Source of the DNA: Leptodontidium sp. MPI-SDFR-AT-0119
Taxonomy: Eukaryota > Ascomycota > Leotiomycetes > Helotiales > Leptodontidiaceae
DNA: 64,000 nucleotides
NCBI GenBank assembly: GCA_020726505.1
Contig: JAHLEZ010000007.1
Span: forward strand, 1,674,001 to 1,738,000
Direction of reading: 5' to 3'
The position numbers and the translations under genes were made by a program. The notes below the pieces were generated by a model, which was not told the DNA's origin, ran no database searches, and saw only the letters and a program-made list of their open reading frames with translations. Below are positions 22,439 through 33,743 of this stretch, piece by piece; position 1 is the stretch's first letter, and every line of letters starts with the position of its first letter.

Positions 22439-22859
22439 TGCGCTGATGTCTAAATCTCAAGATTGGGAGAGACACGGATTGACAGAGATGTTCGTGCAGA
22501 AGAAGGTGTTTGGATCAAAATAGGCAACAGAAGTGAAGAGTACGATACGTGTCCGAGGTTTGGATGCAGAGATAAGGGTTTGTACGAAATCAGAAGCGTT
22601 TGAAGCTTCAGAGAGTTGGGAAAAGGAAGATGGAAAGAAAAGAGTGTTGAGGACGTGCGATGGTGATTTTAAAGATAGGACGAAGTTGCTGCGGTATCTC
22701 CCGATATACGTCTTCAGCATGGAACAATAGGAGGCCTTTCTTTCCAACAACAATAGCATCGCGTTTCAAGGAAATGGGAGAAAGCAAGCGAGCTTTACAG
22801 ACCAAACATGAACAGAAAGAAAGGCGCGGATGGGTCCAATAGGGCATGGCACAGTCTTC
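22439..22859. other. Intergenic, no gene recognised
   Basis: Upstream flank of the unknown gene on its left, and possibly the 3' side of the unresolved minus-strand locus on its right. Frames here are short and unconvincing. Confidence 0.4.
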
Positions 22860-23560
22860 TTACCGGTACCCTGGATTTTCCTGAAGATATTTCTCGCTTT
22901 GAATGTCCATAATTGATTTGGTATCTGTGACCTCCCAATGCCTTAAGTGATTATTTTGAGCAGCATTGGAGAACAGCCACCCGCGTCGGAGGAACATATA
23001 CAAAACCTTGCAGCGCTCTTCGTCCGCCATAACGCACATAAGACTCTTAGTGTCCATTTGATTCATAGCCACTTCAAGACACCAGAGAATACTGTTATGC
23101 TGGGGAGCAATTTTGAAAATCCTAGCGGCCGTTGGGCTAAAGTGACGGAAATTGACGCCGTCGACCTCAGCGATGTCCATGGTCGTTCTCACGAGTGACG
23201 GTTTCATCGCATACGAGTACCAGGCCGGAACTATGCCTGACCTGTCAAGTGTTGGAAAGGAGTTCTTCGCTGACTTTATTGGTCATCTTATCACAAACGA
23301 ACTTACCAATCTCCTCGGCCTCCAAGTTCTTCTTGATGGCATGGACTAAACCATGTGGGAGCTCATCCTCGACCAAGGGACTGTCATGTTGGATACAGTA
23401 GTCGTACACGGCTACTTACCAACCCGAATTACTGGTTGGAAGTTTGAAGCCAGGGATGGGCAGCCACGCGTATGTCAGGCAAACAAGACGCACTCTGAGA
23501 TGACTTCGAGCAAACACGAGGTTTTTAACGCTGGGAAACCCCAACCCAAACTAGGCGACG
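22860..23560 (-). CDS. Unresolved minus-strand locus, several short coding-like exons
   Basis: The clearest segment is an open stretch from about 23230 to 22860 (AWYSYAMKPSLVR, MDIAEVDGVNFRHFSPTAA, SILWCLEVAMNQ, MCVMADEERCKVLYMFL). It ends at a possible donor, GTAAGA, after NPGY. Upstream, in other phases, sit VYDYCIQHDSPLVEDELPHG followed by LVHAIKKNLEAEEIG, and before that VCLTYAWLPIPGFKLP. GTAAGT donors lie next to both, but the introns needed would be only 37-39 nt or use weak acceptors. So this is either a gene with very short introns or a decayed one. No family recognised; boundaries are approximate. Confidence 0.3.
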
Positions 23561-23772
23561 TCAATGACCTCAAGAACGCTCTCGTCGATGTGGGTGTTCT
23601 CTGATCACTTGTTCTACTCACAAAGGCGTAGCATGATTAGGTGTCTGTATCTTGTGTTTGTTCCTAGCCACCGAGGTAGTAGATAATGATGGGGCATAGT
23701 TTATTCTAACAATTGATCTCAACTCTCTAACAATACCTTCTATTTGTGCTCCAGTCTGTGCTATAGCTTCGG

Positions 23773-24899
23773 TTAATTAATGTCATCGAACCTTGTAGCG
23801 GGATTGATAAGGAAACCGTCTAGAGATAGCATGTTGTAATGTCCCGTCTCATCGTTACGGATAGGAGTGGCCGGTGGCATATTTGCAAGTCGTTTCGTGA
23901 ATCCACGAGACCGTAGTAAGCCCATAATCCTTGCTGTCTTGATAGTCTTCATGGTCTCTGCAGGTAAGTCTCCCACTTCGGCTTGAAATGTGCTCCAAAA
24001 GGTGTCCTGTAGAGCCTCGTAGCCTTCGTATCGCCTCCACCCATTTTTAAGGTGAAGCGTACCGGTAAGAGCTTGCAGGGAATGAAGGTTCTGGCCAAAA
24101 TGGCATATTTCAGTTTCTGCCCAGTCAATAATACCAGTCAGGTGGCAAGATGTCCCATCGACCATAATATTACTAGTACTAAAATCGCGATGGAGAAGAA
24201 CTATTGGTAGAGAGAGAATTGCATCCATTGAACCAAGGCATTTTCGTATGATCTGGTGAAAGCGAGGTGGTAGAGAGTGGAGTAGCAGTTGCAGATCCTT
24301 GGTGTATGTTCGGCGTAGATTCTCGCGGTAATTTGAATCGACCTCTTGAGAGGCTTTCCAGGAGAGGGCAAAGAAACTATAATCAATTAGCACTTTCTTT
24401 TAAGAGATATAAAGGCGCCTTTGTGGTGTGATTCGGGGCGCGGGGAAAGAATTGAACCGTACCGTGCCACGTCCGACACGAGCGTTTTTCGCCAAACGAA
24501 GTTCTCGTCCGAATTTTCGGGGAAGCCATTTGCAAGAACAAAGTCTAGGTAGCTGATACCTGGTATCCGGTTCATAACGTAGGTGAAAAGGGGCTCTCTC
24601 CTATCTTCTCTTATTTGTCCGTGGAATGAAGCGCTTGGGGCTAGGAAGCCATATATTTCTCGTACCAGAGTCACAGTCTCTGATTTAAGCATCAAAGACT
24701 TCAGACGGAACTGGACAACAAACTCGAATTCAGGTCCAGCGTAAACCGAGTAGCTGCAGTTGCCTTGCACGGTCACAGGGACAACGTTTCCCCCAACAAG
24801 ATCTTTGGCCTTAGCGTCGCATGCTTCGCGAGTTGCAGCCGTCTGTGAGAAGAATTCTGCAATTGCGATATCTAAGGAATATTCGGGATATGCAGGCAT
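23773..24899 (-). CDS. Aminoglycoside-phosphotransferase-like (APH/choline kinase fold) protein
   Basis: Exon 1 is 24463-24899 and exon 2 is 23773-24376, giving 346 residues. The 86-nt intron 24377-24462 starts GTACGG and ends ATTATAG after a GCTAAT branch site. Joining gives SDVAR-FFALSW. The kinase-like core is seen as LLHRDFSTSNIMVD (catalytic HxDxxxxN loop) followed by GIIDWAETEICHFG (the metal-binding Asp of the DFG equivalent). The N-lobe contains SYSVYAGPEFEFVVQFRLKS. In fungi this PF01636-type family is greatly expanded, and most members have no known substrate; antibiotic resistance should not be inferred. All key residues are present, in contrast to the broken paralogue at 57.7-59.1 kb. 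Confidence 0.85.
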
Positions 24900-25200
24900 A
24901 GTAGCAGAGGAATTTCAAATCGCACGCTGTTTTCTTGAAATAATGGACTGAAATGGTTGGAACCCTGGCGTGCCTAGAAACGTGGTGAAGAATGATCTCC
25001 AGAGTGCTCCCTTTCACTGTTGGTCAGTAGAGTCTCGGATCGGATAATCTTTCTGCCCGGGCCAGTCATCCCATTTTCATCAATCTCAAAACCACATCCA
25101 CCCTCAAGAGAGGAATCTTCCCCCTCATACAGCCTCCGATATCTCTCGATCCGAAGTACAGCTTCTCGCGCTCACATTAATATTCAGTAAACCGTCACCC

Positions 25201-28200
25201 ATGGACTCGGCCACCGCCTTCGCCGAGTGGCAAACACAGCTCGCCGCCATGCGAGCTGCTGTTGCAAATCTCAAACTACCTACCCCAACGGCTGATTCTT
25301 ATGGCTCTGATATTGACTTCGACGAAGATTTCACATCGGGAAACAGTGGCGATGATGTGTGGGATTTCATCAGTGATAGCGAGGAGGATGTTTGGAGCAG
25401 CGATGCAAACGACCACCTCCCAGATGTTGAGGCCTACGGCCCCGACTGGTTGCAGTCAAAATGTACAGATCTTGCATCAAGAAAACAAGGACTTACCGGT
25501 GGTGATCTTCGTGAGCAAATTGGGGCTATTTTGGCCTCCGACAGTGCCGAAGAGGAGCTTCAGTCCACGCTGACCGATATCATTGGGTTTGATGATCTGG
25601 ACTTTGTCATTGAACTTATTTCCCACCGGAAAGAAATTATGAAGCCTTCACGATTAATCCGGGGCGCGGCAGCCACAGATGGTTTATTTGCTGGAAAGCT
25701 TCAGACCAGACGTGAGCGAGAGGAGGCATTGAGACAGCGGGATTATGAGCACAAGAATGCACGACTTGGTCCAGCCTTGAATCGAGATGGTCCAAGTTAC
25801 CCCCATGTCTACACGACTCATGTTGCTGGTAACAAGCTCGACTCAAAAGGTCGACAGTATGCTTTACCTGTTGGCCATACCAGGAAAGAGGAGAGATTTT
25901 ACGAGGAGTATACCATTCCTGCTGGGAAAGTCGGGATCCTTGGCCAAGGAAGGAAGCTGGTGGAGATATCTGAAATGGACGGACTTTGCCGCAACACTTT
26001 CAAAGGATACAAGACCTTGAATCGAATGCAGAGTCTCGTCTACCCAGTTGCCTACCAAACGAGCGAGAACATGTTGATCTGTGCTCCCACTGGTGCTGTA
26101 GGTAGATTCCCTTCATCGTTGAACATCATGCTAACCGTGACAGGGTAAAACTGACGCTGCAATGTTGACGGTGCTACACGAGATCGCGCAAAACATTACA
26201 CCAAGCCCTGCTGAGCATCCTGAAGCAACTGACTTTGCCGTCAACCTTAAGGATTTCAAGATCGTATACGTCGCACCCATGAAAGCTCTCGCAGCTGAAA
26301 TTACTCAGAAGCTGGGTAGTAGGCTCGCATGGCTCGGTATCCAAGTTCGCGAGTTCACTGGAGATATGCATCTTACCAAGAGCGAGATCGTGGCTACCCA
26401 GATCATCGTCACTACTCCAGAGAAATGGGATGTCGTAACTCGAAAGGGGACAGGCGATACCGAGCTGGTGCAAAAAGTCAGACTCTTGATCATTGATGAA
26501 GTCCACATGCTTCATGATGACCGTGGTGCTGTTCTAGAGTCTCTCGTTGCCCGAACTGAGCGTCAGGTTGAGAGTACCCAGTCACTCATCCGTATTGTCG
26601 GTCTCTCTGCTACTCTCCCGAATTACGTTGATGTCGCAGACTTCCTCAAGGTCAATCGTCATGCTGGTTTGTTCTACTTTGATGCCAGCTTCAGACCAGT
26701 TCCATTGGAACAACATTTCATTGGTGTCAAAGGAAAAGCTGGCTCCCGGACATCAAGAGATAACATTGACACTACTGCTTTTGAGAAGGTCCAGGAGATG
26801 CTGGAACTAGATCATCAGGTGATGGTCTTTGTTCATTCTAGGAAGGATACCTCTGGCACTGCCAAGATGCTGTATGAGAAGGCTATCGAACAGGCCTGCG
26901 CGCATCTCTTTGATCCCATTGATCATCCCGGATATTCGGCTGCTATCAAGGACGCTGCCCGCTCCAAGGGTCGTGAGATTCGCGAGCTCTTGCCCAAGGG
27001 AATTGGAATCCATCACGCAGGAATGGCTCGATCTGACCGAAATCTCATGGAAAAGCTATTCGGCAGTGGTGTCTTGAAAGTCCTATGCTGTACAGCCACA
27101 CTAGCATGGGGTGTCAACTTGCCAGCTGCAGCAGTCATTATCAAGGGAACTCAAGTTTACAGTGCCCAAGATGGTAAATTTATCGACCTTGGAATCTTGG
27201 ATGTCCTTCAGATTTTTGGTCGTGCTGGTCGACCTCAATTCCAAGATACAGGTATCGGCATGATCTGTACTACGCAAGACAAGCTCGCCCATTACCTACA
27301 GGCTGTCACTTCGCAGGTTCCTATCGAATCCCGATTCTCAAAACACATGGTGGACAATCTCAATGCCGAGATTGCTTTGGGCACTGTCACGTCTGTACCG
27401 GAAGCTGTTCAGTGGCTTGGTTACTCATACCTGTTCGTCAGAATGCAGCGGAACCCCTTGACGTATGGTATTGATTGGGCCGAAATTCGAGACGACCCTA
27501 CATTGGTACAACGTCGACGATTACTCGTGATCCAAGCCGCAAGAACCCTTCAGCAAAGTCAAATGATCATCTTCAATGAAACAACAGAAGAACTTCGAAG
27601 CAAAGATGTTGGACGAATTGCCAGTCAATACTACATCCTCCATACCAGTATCCAGATCTTCAACACCATGATGAAGCCTCTCTCTAGCGAGGCGGATGTT
27701 TTGAAGATGATTGCTATGAGTGGTGAATTTGATAACATCCAATTGAGGGACAACGAATTAAAAGAACTCATCAAATTGAGAAAGGAATCATCTCCTTGTG
27801 ATGTGAAAGAAAAATTATCTCATGATGTGGGAGAAGAATCATCTCCTTGTGATGGGGGAGAAAAAAAGATCGACTCGCCTCAAGAAAAGACCAATATCTT
27901 GCTGCAGTCTTACATTTCTCGCGCATCTCTGGAGGACTTCGCTCTCGGCAATGACTCGAATTACATTGCACAACAATCTGCCCGAATCTGCAGGGCTTTG
28001 TTCATGATTGCTCTCAATCGGCGCTGGGGACACCAATGTCAGGTTCTGCTCTCGATATGCATATCTATCGAGAAGAGAATTTGGGCATTCCAACACCCTC
28101 TGCATCAATTTGAGCTTGCAAAGCCAATTTTGAATCAGCTCGACTCCAAGAACAACATCTCGATAGAAACACTGCGAGACATGGATGCGGCTGAGATTGG

Positions 28201-31200
28201 TGCCATGGTACACAACCATGGTGCTGGAAAGACAATCTCAAAAATCCTCGATAATTTCCCAACCATTAGCGTAGAGTCTGAGATTGCTCCTCTGAACAGA
28301 GACGTACTAAGAATTCGTTTATTCCTGACACCCGATTTCAGATGGAACGACAAATACCACGGCACATCGGAGAGTTACTGGATCTGGGTTGAAAATTCAG
28401 AAACCTCCGAAATCTACCACCACGAGATGTTCATTCTCAGTCGAAAGAAGCTCTACGATGATCACGAGTTGAATTTTACCATCCCACTATCTGATCCACT
28501 GCCGACCCAGATCTACGTGCGAGCTGTGTCTGATAGATGGCTGGGAGCGGAGACTGTCCATCCAATCTCATTCCAGCACTTAATCAGACCCGATACAGAA
28601 AGCGTATACACCGATCTGTTGAACCTCCAGCCACTACCAATCTCCGCCCTCAAGAATCCGGCACTAGAGCAAATATACGGTCAGCGATTCCAATATTTCA
28701 ATCCAATGCAGACGCAAATATTCCACTGCCTGTATCATACTTCGGCAAATGTATTACTGGGATCACCCACTGGTTCTGGTAAGACAATTGCTTGTGAATT
28801 GGCCATGTGGTGGGCCTTCCGCGAAAAGCCTGGCTCAAAAGTTGTCTACATTGCCCCGATGAAAGCTCTGGTGCGTGAGCGTGTCAAGGACTGGGGTGCG
28901 CGACTTACGAAGCAAATGGGCTTAAAGCTGGTCGAGTTAACTGGAGACAACACACCTGACACCCGCACCATCCGAGATGCAGACATCATCATCACGACTC
29001 CAGAAAAATGGGATGGTATCTCCAGATCTTGGCAAACAAGAGGATACGTAAGACAAGTCAGCCTTGTCATCATTGATGAGATTCATTTGCTGGGAGGAGA
29101 CCGTGGCCCAATTTTGGAGATCATTGTCTCTCGTATGAATTACATTGCTGCGCTATCAAAGAACTCGGTCAGACTGATGGGCATGTCAACTGCATGCGCA
29201 AATGCATCGGACCTTGGGAATTGGCTGGGAGTCAAAGAAGGCTTATTCAACTTCCGCCATAGCGTTCGCCCTGTGCCTTTGGAAACCTTCATTGATGGTT
29301 TCCCAGAGGTCCGGGGTTTCTGCCCGCTGATGCAGTCCATGAACAGACCCACATTCCTCGCCATCAAAACTCACAGTCCCGATAAGCCGGTAATTGTCTT
29401 TGTGGCTTCTCGTCGGCAGACACGGTTAACTGCAAAGGATCTAATCAACTATTGTGGCATGGAAGATAACCCGCGAAGATTTGTAAAAATGTCCGAAGAG
29501 GACCTTCAACTGAATCTGACTCGAGTCAAAGACGATGCTTTGAAAGAGGCTCTTAGTTTCGGAATTGGCTTGCATCATGCTGGTCTTACCGAATCGGATC
29601 GTTCCCTCGCGGAAGAGTTATTTGCAAACAACAAAATCCAAATCCTTGTGGCAACTGCTACTCTAGCATGGGGTGTCAACTTGCCAGCCCACTTGGTCGT
29701 CGTTAAAGGGACACAATTCTTTGACGCCAAGACTGAAGGATACAAAGACATGGATCTCACAGATGTTCTCCAAATGCTGGGTCGGGCCGGTCGTCCACAG
29801 TTCGACACTTCCGGTATTGCTCGCATCTTCACACAAGATTCCAAGAAGGCTTTCTACAAACATTTCCTACACACTGGCTTCCCTGTCGAGTCTTCACTCC
29901 ACAATGTCTTGGATAACCATCTGGGGGCCGAAGTATCCGCCGAGACCATTACCACCAAACAAGATGCCCTGGATTATCTTACCTGGACATTCTTCTTCCG
30001 ACGATTGCATAAGAACCCATCTTACTACGGCTTGGAAATCTCAGCCGAGGAGCACAACACAATTTCGGCTCAACAATCCGCTAACGAATACATGATATCT
30101 ATGGTTGACAAGTCTCTTGGTGAGCTTGCAGAGTCGAAATGCTTGAAGATCTATCCAAACGGAGATGTCGATTCAACCCCGCTCGGCAAGATTATGAGTT
30201 ACTACTACCTGTCACATAGAACAATTCGGCATCTCGTGAAGCACGCGACACGTAACGCAACCTTCACAGATGTCCTCTCTTGGATGTCAAGTGCAACCGA
30301 GTACGACGAGCTTCCGGTCCGGCATAACGAAGATCTTATCAATGCAGAGCTTGCCAAGAATCTACCTCTCTCCATCAAAGCCTTCGGAGACTTACCCCTT
30401 TGGGATCCACATGTCAAGGCATACCTACTACTACAAGCTCATATGTCTCGCATCGACCTACCTATCACTGATTACGTGGGTGACCAGACCAGTGTTCTAG
30501 ACCAGGCCATTCGTGTTATCCAGGCTAGTATTGATGTCCTGACCGAGATGGGATTCTTGTCAAGCTGCATGCAGATGATTACTCTACTTCAATGTATCAA
30601 ATGTGCTCGATGGCCCACCGACTATCCTCTATCAATCCTATCAGGGGTTCCCGTCAAGCGACCCCCTGGAAAAGATCTCCCTCCGACCCTGCAAGACTTC
30701 TCATCCGAATCAGAAATTGCTTATCAGCGAACGATGACTGCTCTCGAGATACCTCGCAACAACCTGCCCTCTTTCCAAAAAGGAGCAAAGGCACTTCCGT
30801 GTCTGAAAATAGACGTTCGGGACCTGACAGCCTTGTCACTGACTGTTGTTCTCACCCGTCAGAACCTTCTCGGCCCGGATGGTAAGATGTATGCTCCGCG
30901 CTTCCCGAAGTCTCAAACCGAGGGATGGTTCGTTATTCTGTGCAAGGAGGACAAGGACGAGATCATTGCCATCAAGAGAGTGGGTTGGAATGCCGGTGGG
31001 CCAGGTGATAAGGGCAAGAGTGGAGGTGGGAGACCTAGTGCGAGGGCAGCTATCAAATTGCCTGAAGAGGAGAGTGGATTGATCAGTGATGGGAGGAAGA
31101 TGGACGTCTGGGTAAGCAGTTCCGGTTCTCATGGATCTTGCAGTCCGTTCGCTAATAAACCCGAATAGGTTGTCAGTGATGGATATCTTGGTATGACCTA

Positions 31201-31306
31201 TAAGATCAAGGGTGTTGAGATCCCAGATGCGCCGAAGGTTATGGACGATGATAAGAAGGAGAAGCCACAGGATGAAACGGCTGGTGGATCTTCCTCTGTA
31301 GCATGA
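25201..31306 (+). CDS. slh1: Slh1/ASCC3-type Ski2-like RNA helicase (RQT complex)
   Basis: Three exons, 25201-26097, 26144-31111 and 31169-31306, give 2000 residues. Introns are 46 and 57 nt. The first falls inside Walker A and restores CAPTGA-GKTDAA. There are two tandem helicase cassettes, each followed by a Sec63-type region. Cassette 1 has GKTDAA, IIDEVHMLHDDRG, GLSATLPN and QIFGRAGRPQ. Cassette 2 has GSPTGSGKTIACEL, IIDEIHLLGGDRG, MSTACANA (in place of SAT) and QMLGRAGRPQ. An acidic N-terminus (DIDFDEDFTSG) fits Slh1/Mug81/ASCC3 rather than the paralogue Brr2. Slh1 is the motor of the ribosome-quality-control trigger complex that splits collided ribosomes. Yeast Slh1 is similar in length (about 1967). 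A tandem duplication expands residues about 846-880. Confidence 0.92.
27784..27866 (+). repeat. In-frame coding tandem duplication in the slh1 gene
   Basis: Two copies of GAATCATCTCCTTGTGATG start at 27785 and 27836, exactly 51 nt (17 codons) apart. A partial third unit (ATCTCATGATGTGGGAG) lies between them. The protein reads ESSPCDV then EESSPCDGG. The repeat sits on a surface-loop-like stretch between the first cassette and its Sec63 region. Confidence 0.8.
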
Positions 31307-31771
31307 GACTGCCTTTAGGCTGTGAACCAGTAGCACGAAACACAAAGTCTTAGATGGCTTGGTCCAGATGGATCCCAATATGAAGATCTATGTGCAGATA
31401 TGATGTACTTCAACTGCCTGTGAGAGTATCTTCGCACATCCATGCCACTAGTATGATCGATCCCGTGCTTTCTCGCCATTAACTCGACTACAGCCTCAAC
31501 TTGCGCAACCAGTTTCAGTTCCTAAAAGATCGTGAGTCACCACATATCTACATTTCGAATTGCGACCCAACCCAACTTTCGAGCAGTTGAACTTTGCATA
31601 TTCACCATCCAGTAAGCTGGACACATCTAGGGTTCACTTAGCATTCCTACGAAAACCCAGTGCTGTTTTTATTGATTACCGAGCTTTTCTTACGGATTAA
31701 GGAGTATGATTTTCTCGTATCAATTACTGGGGAGTAGGAGAGGAGGAGGTGAAAAAGGTCGGTGTTTACTC
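31307..31771. other. Intergenic between slh1 and the transposon
   Basis: 3' flank of the helicase gene. No gene seen. Confidence 0.5.
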
Positions 31772-31807
31772 GGTGTTATTTTTGATGAGGGCCGGGCTGA
31801 CATAAGC
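31772..31807 (+). repeat. Left terminal inverted repeat (36 bp)
   Basis: Identical, as reverse complement, to 33708-33743. It includes the GAGGGCCGGGCTGACATAAG segment at its inner end. Confidence 0.9.
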
Positions 31808-33707
31808 ACCCGCAACACCTAAATTTGTAAACAAACAAGACACGATCTCGCACCTTCACTTCTTAATAACTTCACGAATTCTTGTCAGAATGCCAAAAAA
31901 CCGGGCCGATCGAAAGGGCGCCACCCAAAGCCCCCAAAAACATCTCGTCAAGAGCAACCCCTTGATCGCCGCCAGCAAATTGTAGCCAGAATTAGTACAA
32001 ACTCATTTGCCGAAGAGCGGCCCTTTAGGTCGGCCAGGACAATCCTCCTTCTAAAAGAACTGTGCGAAAGATACGAGATAAGGCTACAAATCGATGGGAA
32101 AGTAAGGGGTTACGGAATAGAAAAGGAAGGAAGCCTTTAAGGGACATAACACATTGTGCGAATAAATGGTGAAGGAGCTATAAAAAGTTAAGCTCTAAAC
32201 AAAAGAAATATCTTGTCGACAAGGCTTTAAGCACACGAGAAGAACGTAGGAAAGACGCTCTTCTTTACTACTTAGAGTTCTTTAATTCTACTAGCGTCAA
32301 GATCTCTACTGACCTCTTTACAAAGGTCATATACAAGGCGAAGGTATATAAAAGAAGTCAGAATACAAGCCTGCGTTGACTTTAAGCATATAAAGGAACG
32401 TGTAAAAGAAGCTATAGAGCTTTAAAAAGTACTAAAGGAATGCCTTAAGAGTATTGCTTTATAGACACTACGTCAATTCGACTTACTAAAGACCAACTTG
32501 ACATGTGTTAATAGAGGGAGAGGGAGGGGTACTATAAAGATGTCAAGGTCGGCATAAATAAGAACGACGATTACTCTTACGGTCAATTCTTTAGAGTCAT
32601 TGCCTTAAGAAAGCGGAATCGCTATATTAAGTGTTTGTAACAAAATAGTAAAGCAAAAGTATCAAGCAAAGAAACACCTCCGAGAGCTCAACACAGCACA
32701 GAATAGGTAGTTAGACGCAATATACTAGTGGGCGCTCGCAGTAAGGGCTAGAGACGAGGAAGTCCGTAGAGCACGATTTCTAGGTGTTTTACTAAGCCAA
32801 GAGGTCCATTTACGGAATCACTCCTTCGCTAGGAATGCTAGTAAAGGAGGGGTCGATTAGTACCGGTTTTGCTTTAGTTATATTGCTCTTATAATCTTCT
32901 AATAGTATCGAGAGCTTTCTAAGACTCGTCCTTTCTTTCGGCTAGTAATAGATAATGCTAGTCTACACCGATCTCAGTATATTGTCCACCTGTTTACAAA
33001 GTAGGGTATCATCCTCTTTTCTTGGCCACCACAATCCCCCGATTTAAACCTAATCGAGTAGATTTAGAAGTATATTCGACGCCGAATCAAGGCTAGAAGA
33101 CTCAATAGCATATACCCAAAGAATAACGAAGAGATATTATAATGTTTGAAAAACGAATAGTCTAAGGTTCCTTAGGAGGAAATTAACAAAGCTATCTTAC
33201 ACACAATCGAGATTTACTAACGAGTAATTGACTTAGGAGGAAACAACACATTCCACGGTTAAAGAGACCGTTTATTACAATTATTCAACCCTTTTGAGCT
33301 CTCCACGACGACATGTTCCCCTTCCTACTTCCCACTCATAATCTTCAACCGAAACCACCTTATATTCAACACTAATGCGAGCTTCAGACTAATCCGCAAG
33401 CTTTACCTAACCTCTAAAGATATCGGCGATATCGATTAGAGCAATTACATGCTCTCCGTTAGTATTAGATTATCGCTTTTGAAGTGTAACTACGTCGTTA
33501 ACTTTAGGGGGGATTTGTTCGGTAGGAAAGTTGTTTACAACCGCTATATATAAAGTTAGTACAATATTTTAGGATTTAGGAATAACTTTACTTCAGACAT
33601 TCGTATCGCACGTTAGTAAACATAATTTAAGTCAGTTGGGAATAATTGACATTGATTTTAAGTGAAGAGACAGTAGAATCACGATGCGCGATTTTCTAGT
33701 GTTGCTC

Positions 33708-33743
33708 GCTTATGTCAGCCCGGCCCTCATCAAAAATAACACC
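33708..33743 (-). repeat. Right terminal inverted repeat (36 bp)
   Basis: Exact reverse complement of 31772-31807. The next bases (CCTCGCTTAGCGAG) form a short palindrome just outside the end. Confidence 0.9.

Larger units (their letters stand above)
31772..33743 (+). mobile_element. Degenerate Tc1/mariner-type DNA transposon, 1972 bp
   Basis: Perfect 36-bp terminal inverted repeats lie at 31772-31807 and 33708-33743 (GGTGTTATTTTTGATG outward end). The interior encodes on the plus strand a wrecked transposase: near 33025 it reads PPQSPDLNLIE, then KYIRRRIKARR, the final-acid region of a DDE_3 (Tc1-like) transposase, with stop codons between. Near 31960-32100 a helix-turn-helix-like part (RQQIVARISTNSFAEE) is followed by stops. 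No frame longer than about 60 codons survives. TAG and TAA codons are frequent, consistent with C-to-T mutation. A clean TA target duplication could not be assigned. The element cannot code for its own movement. Confidence 0.85.
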
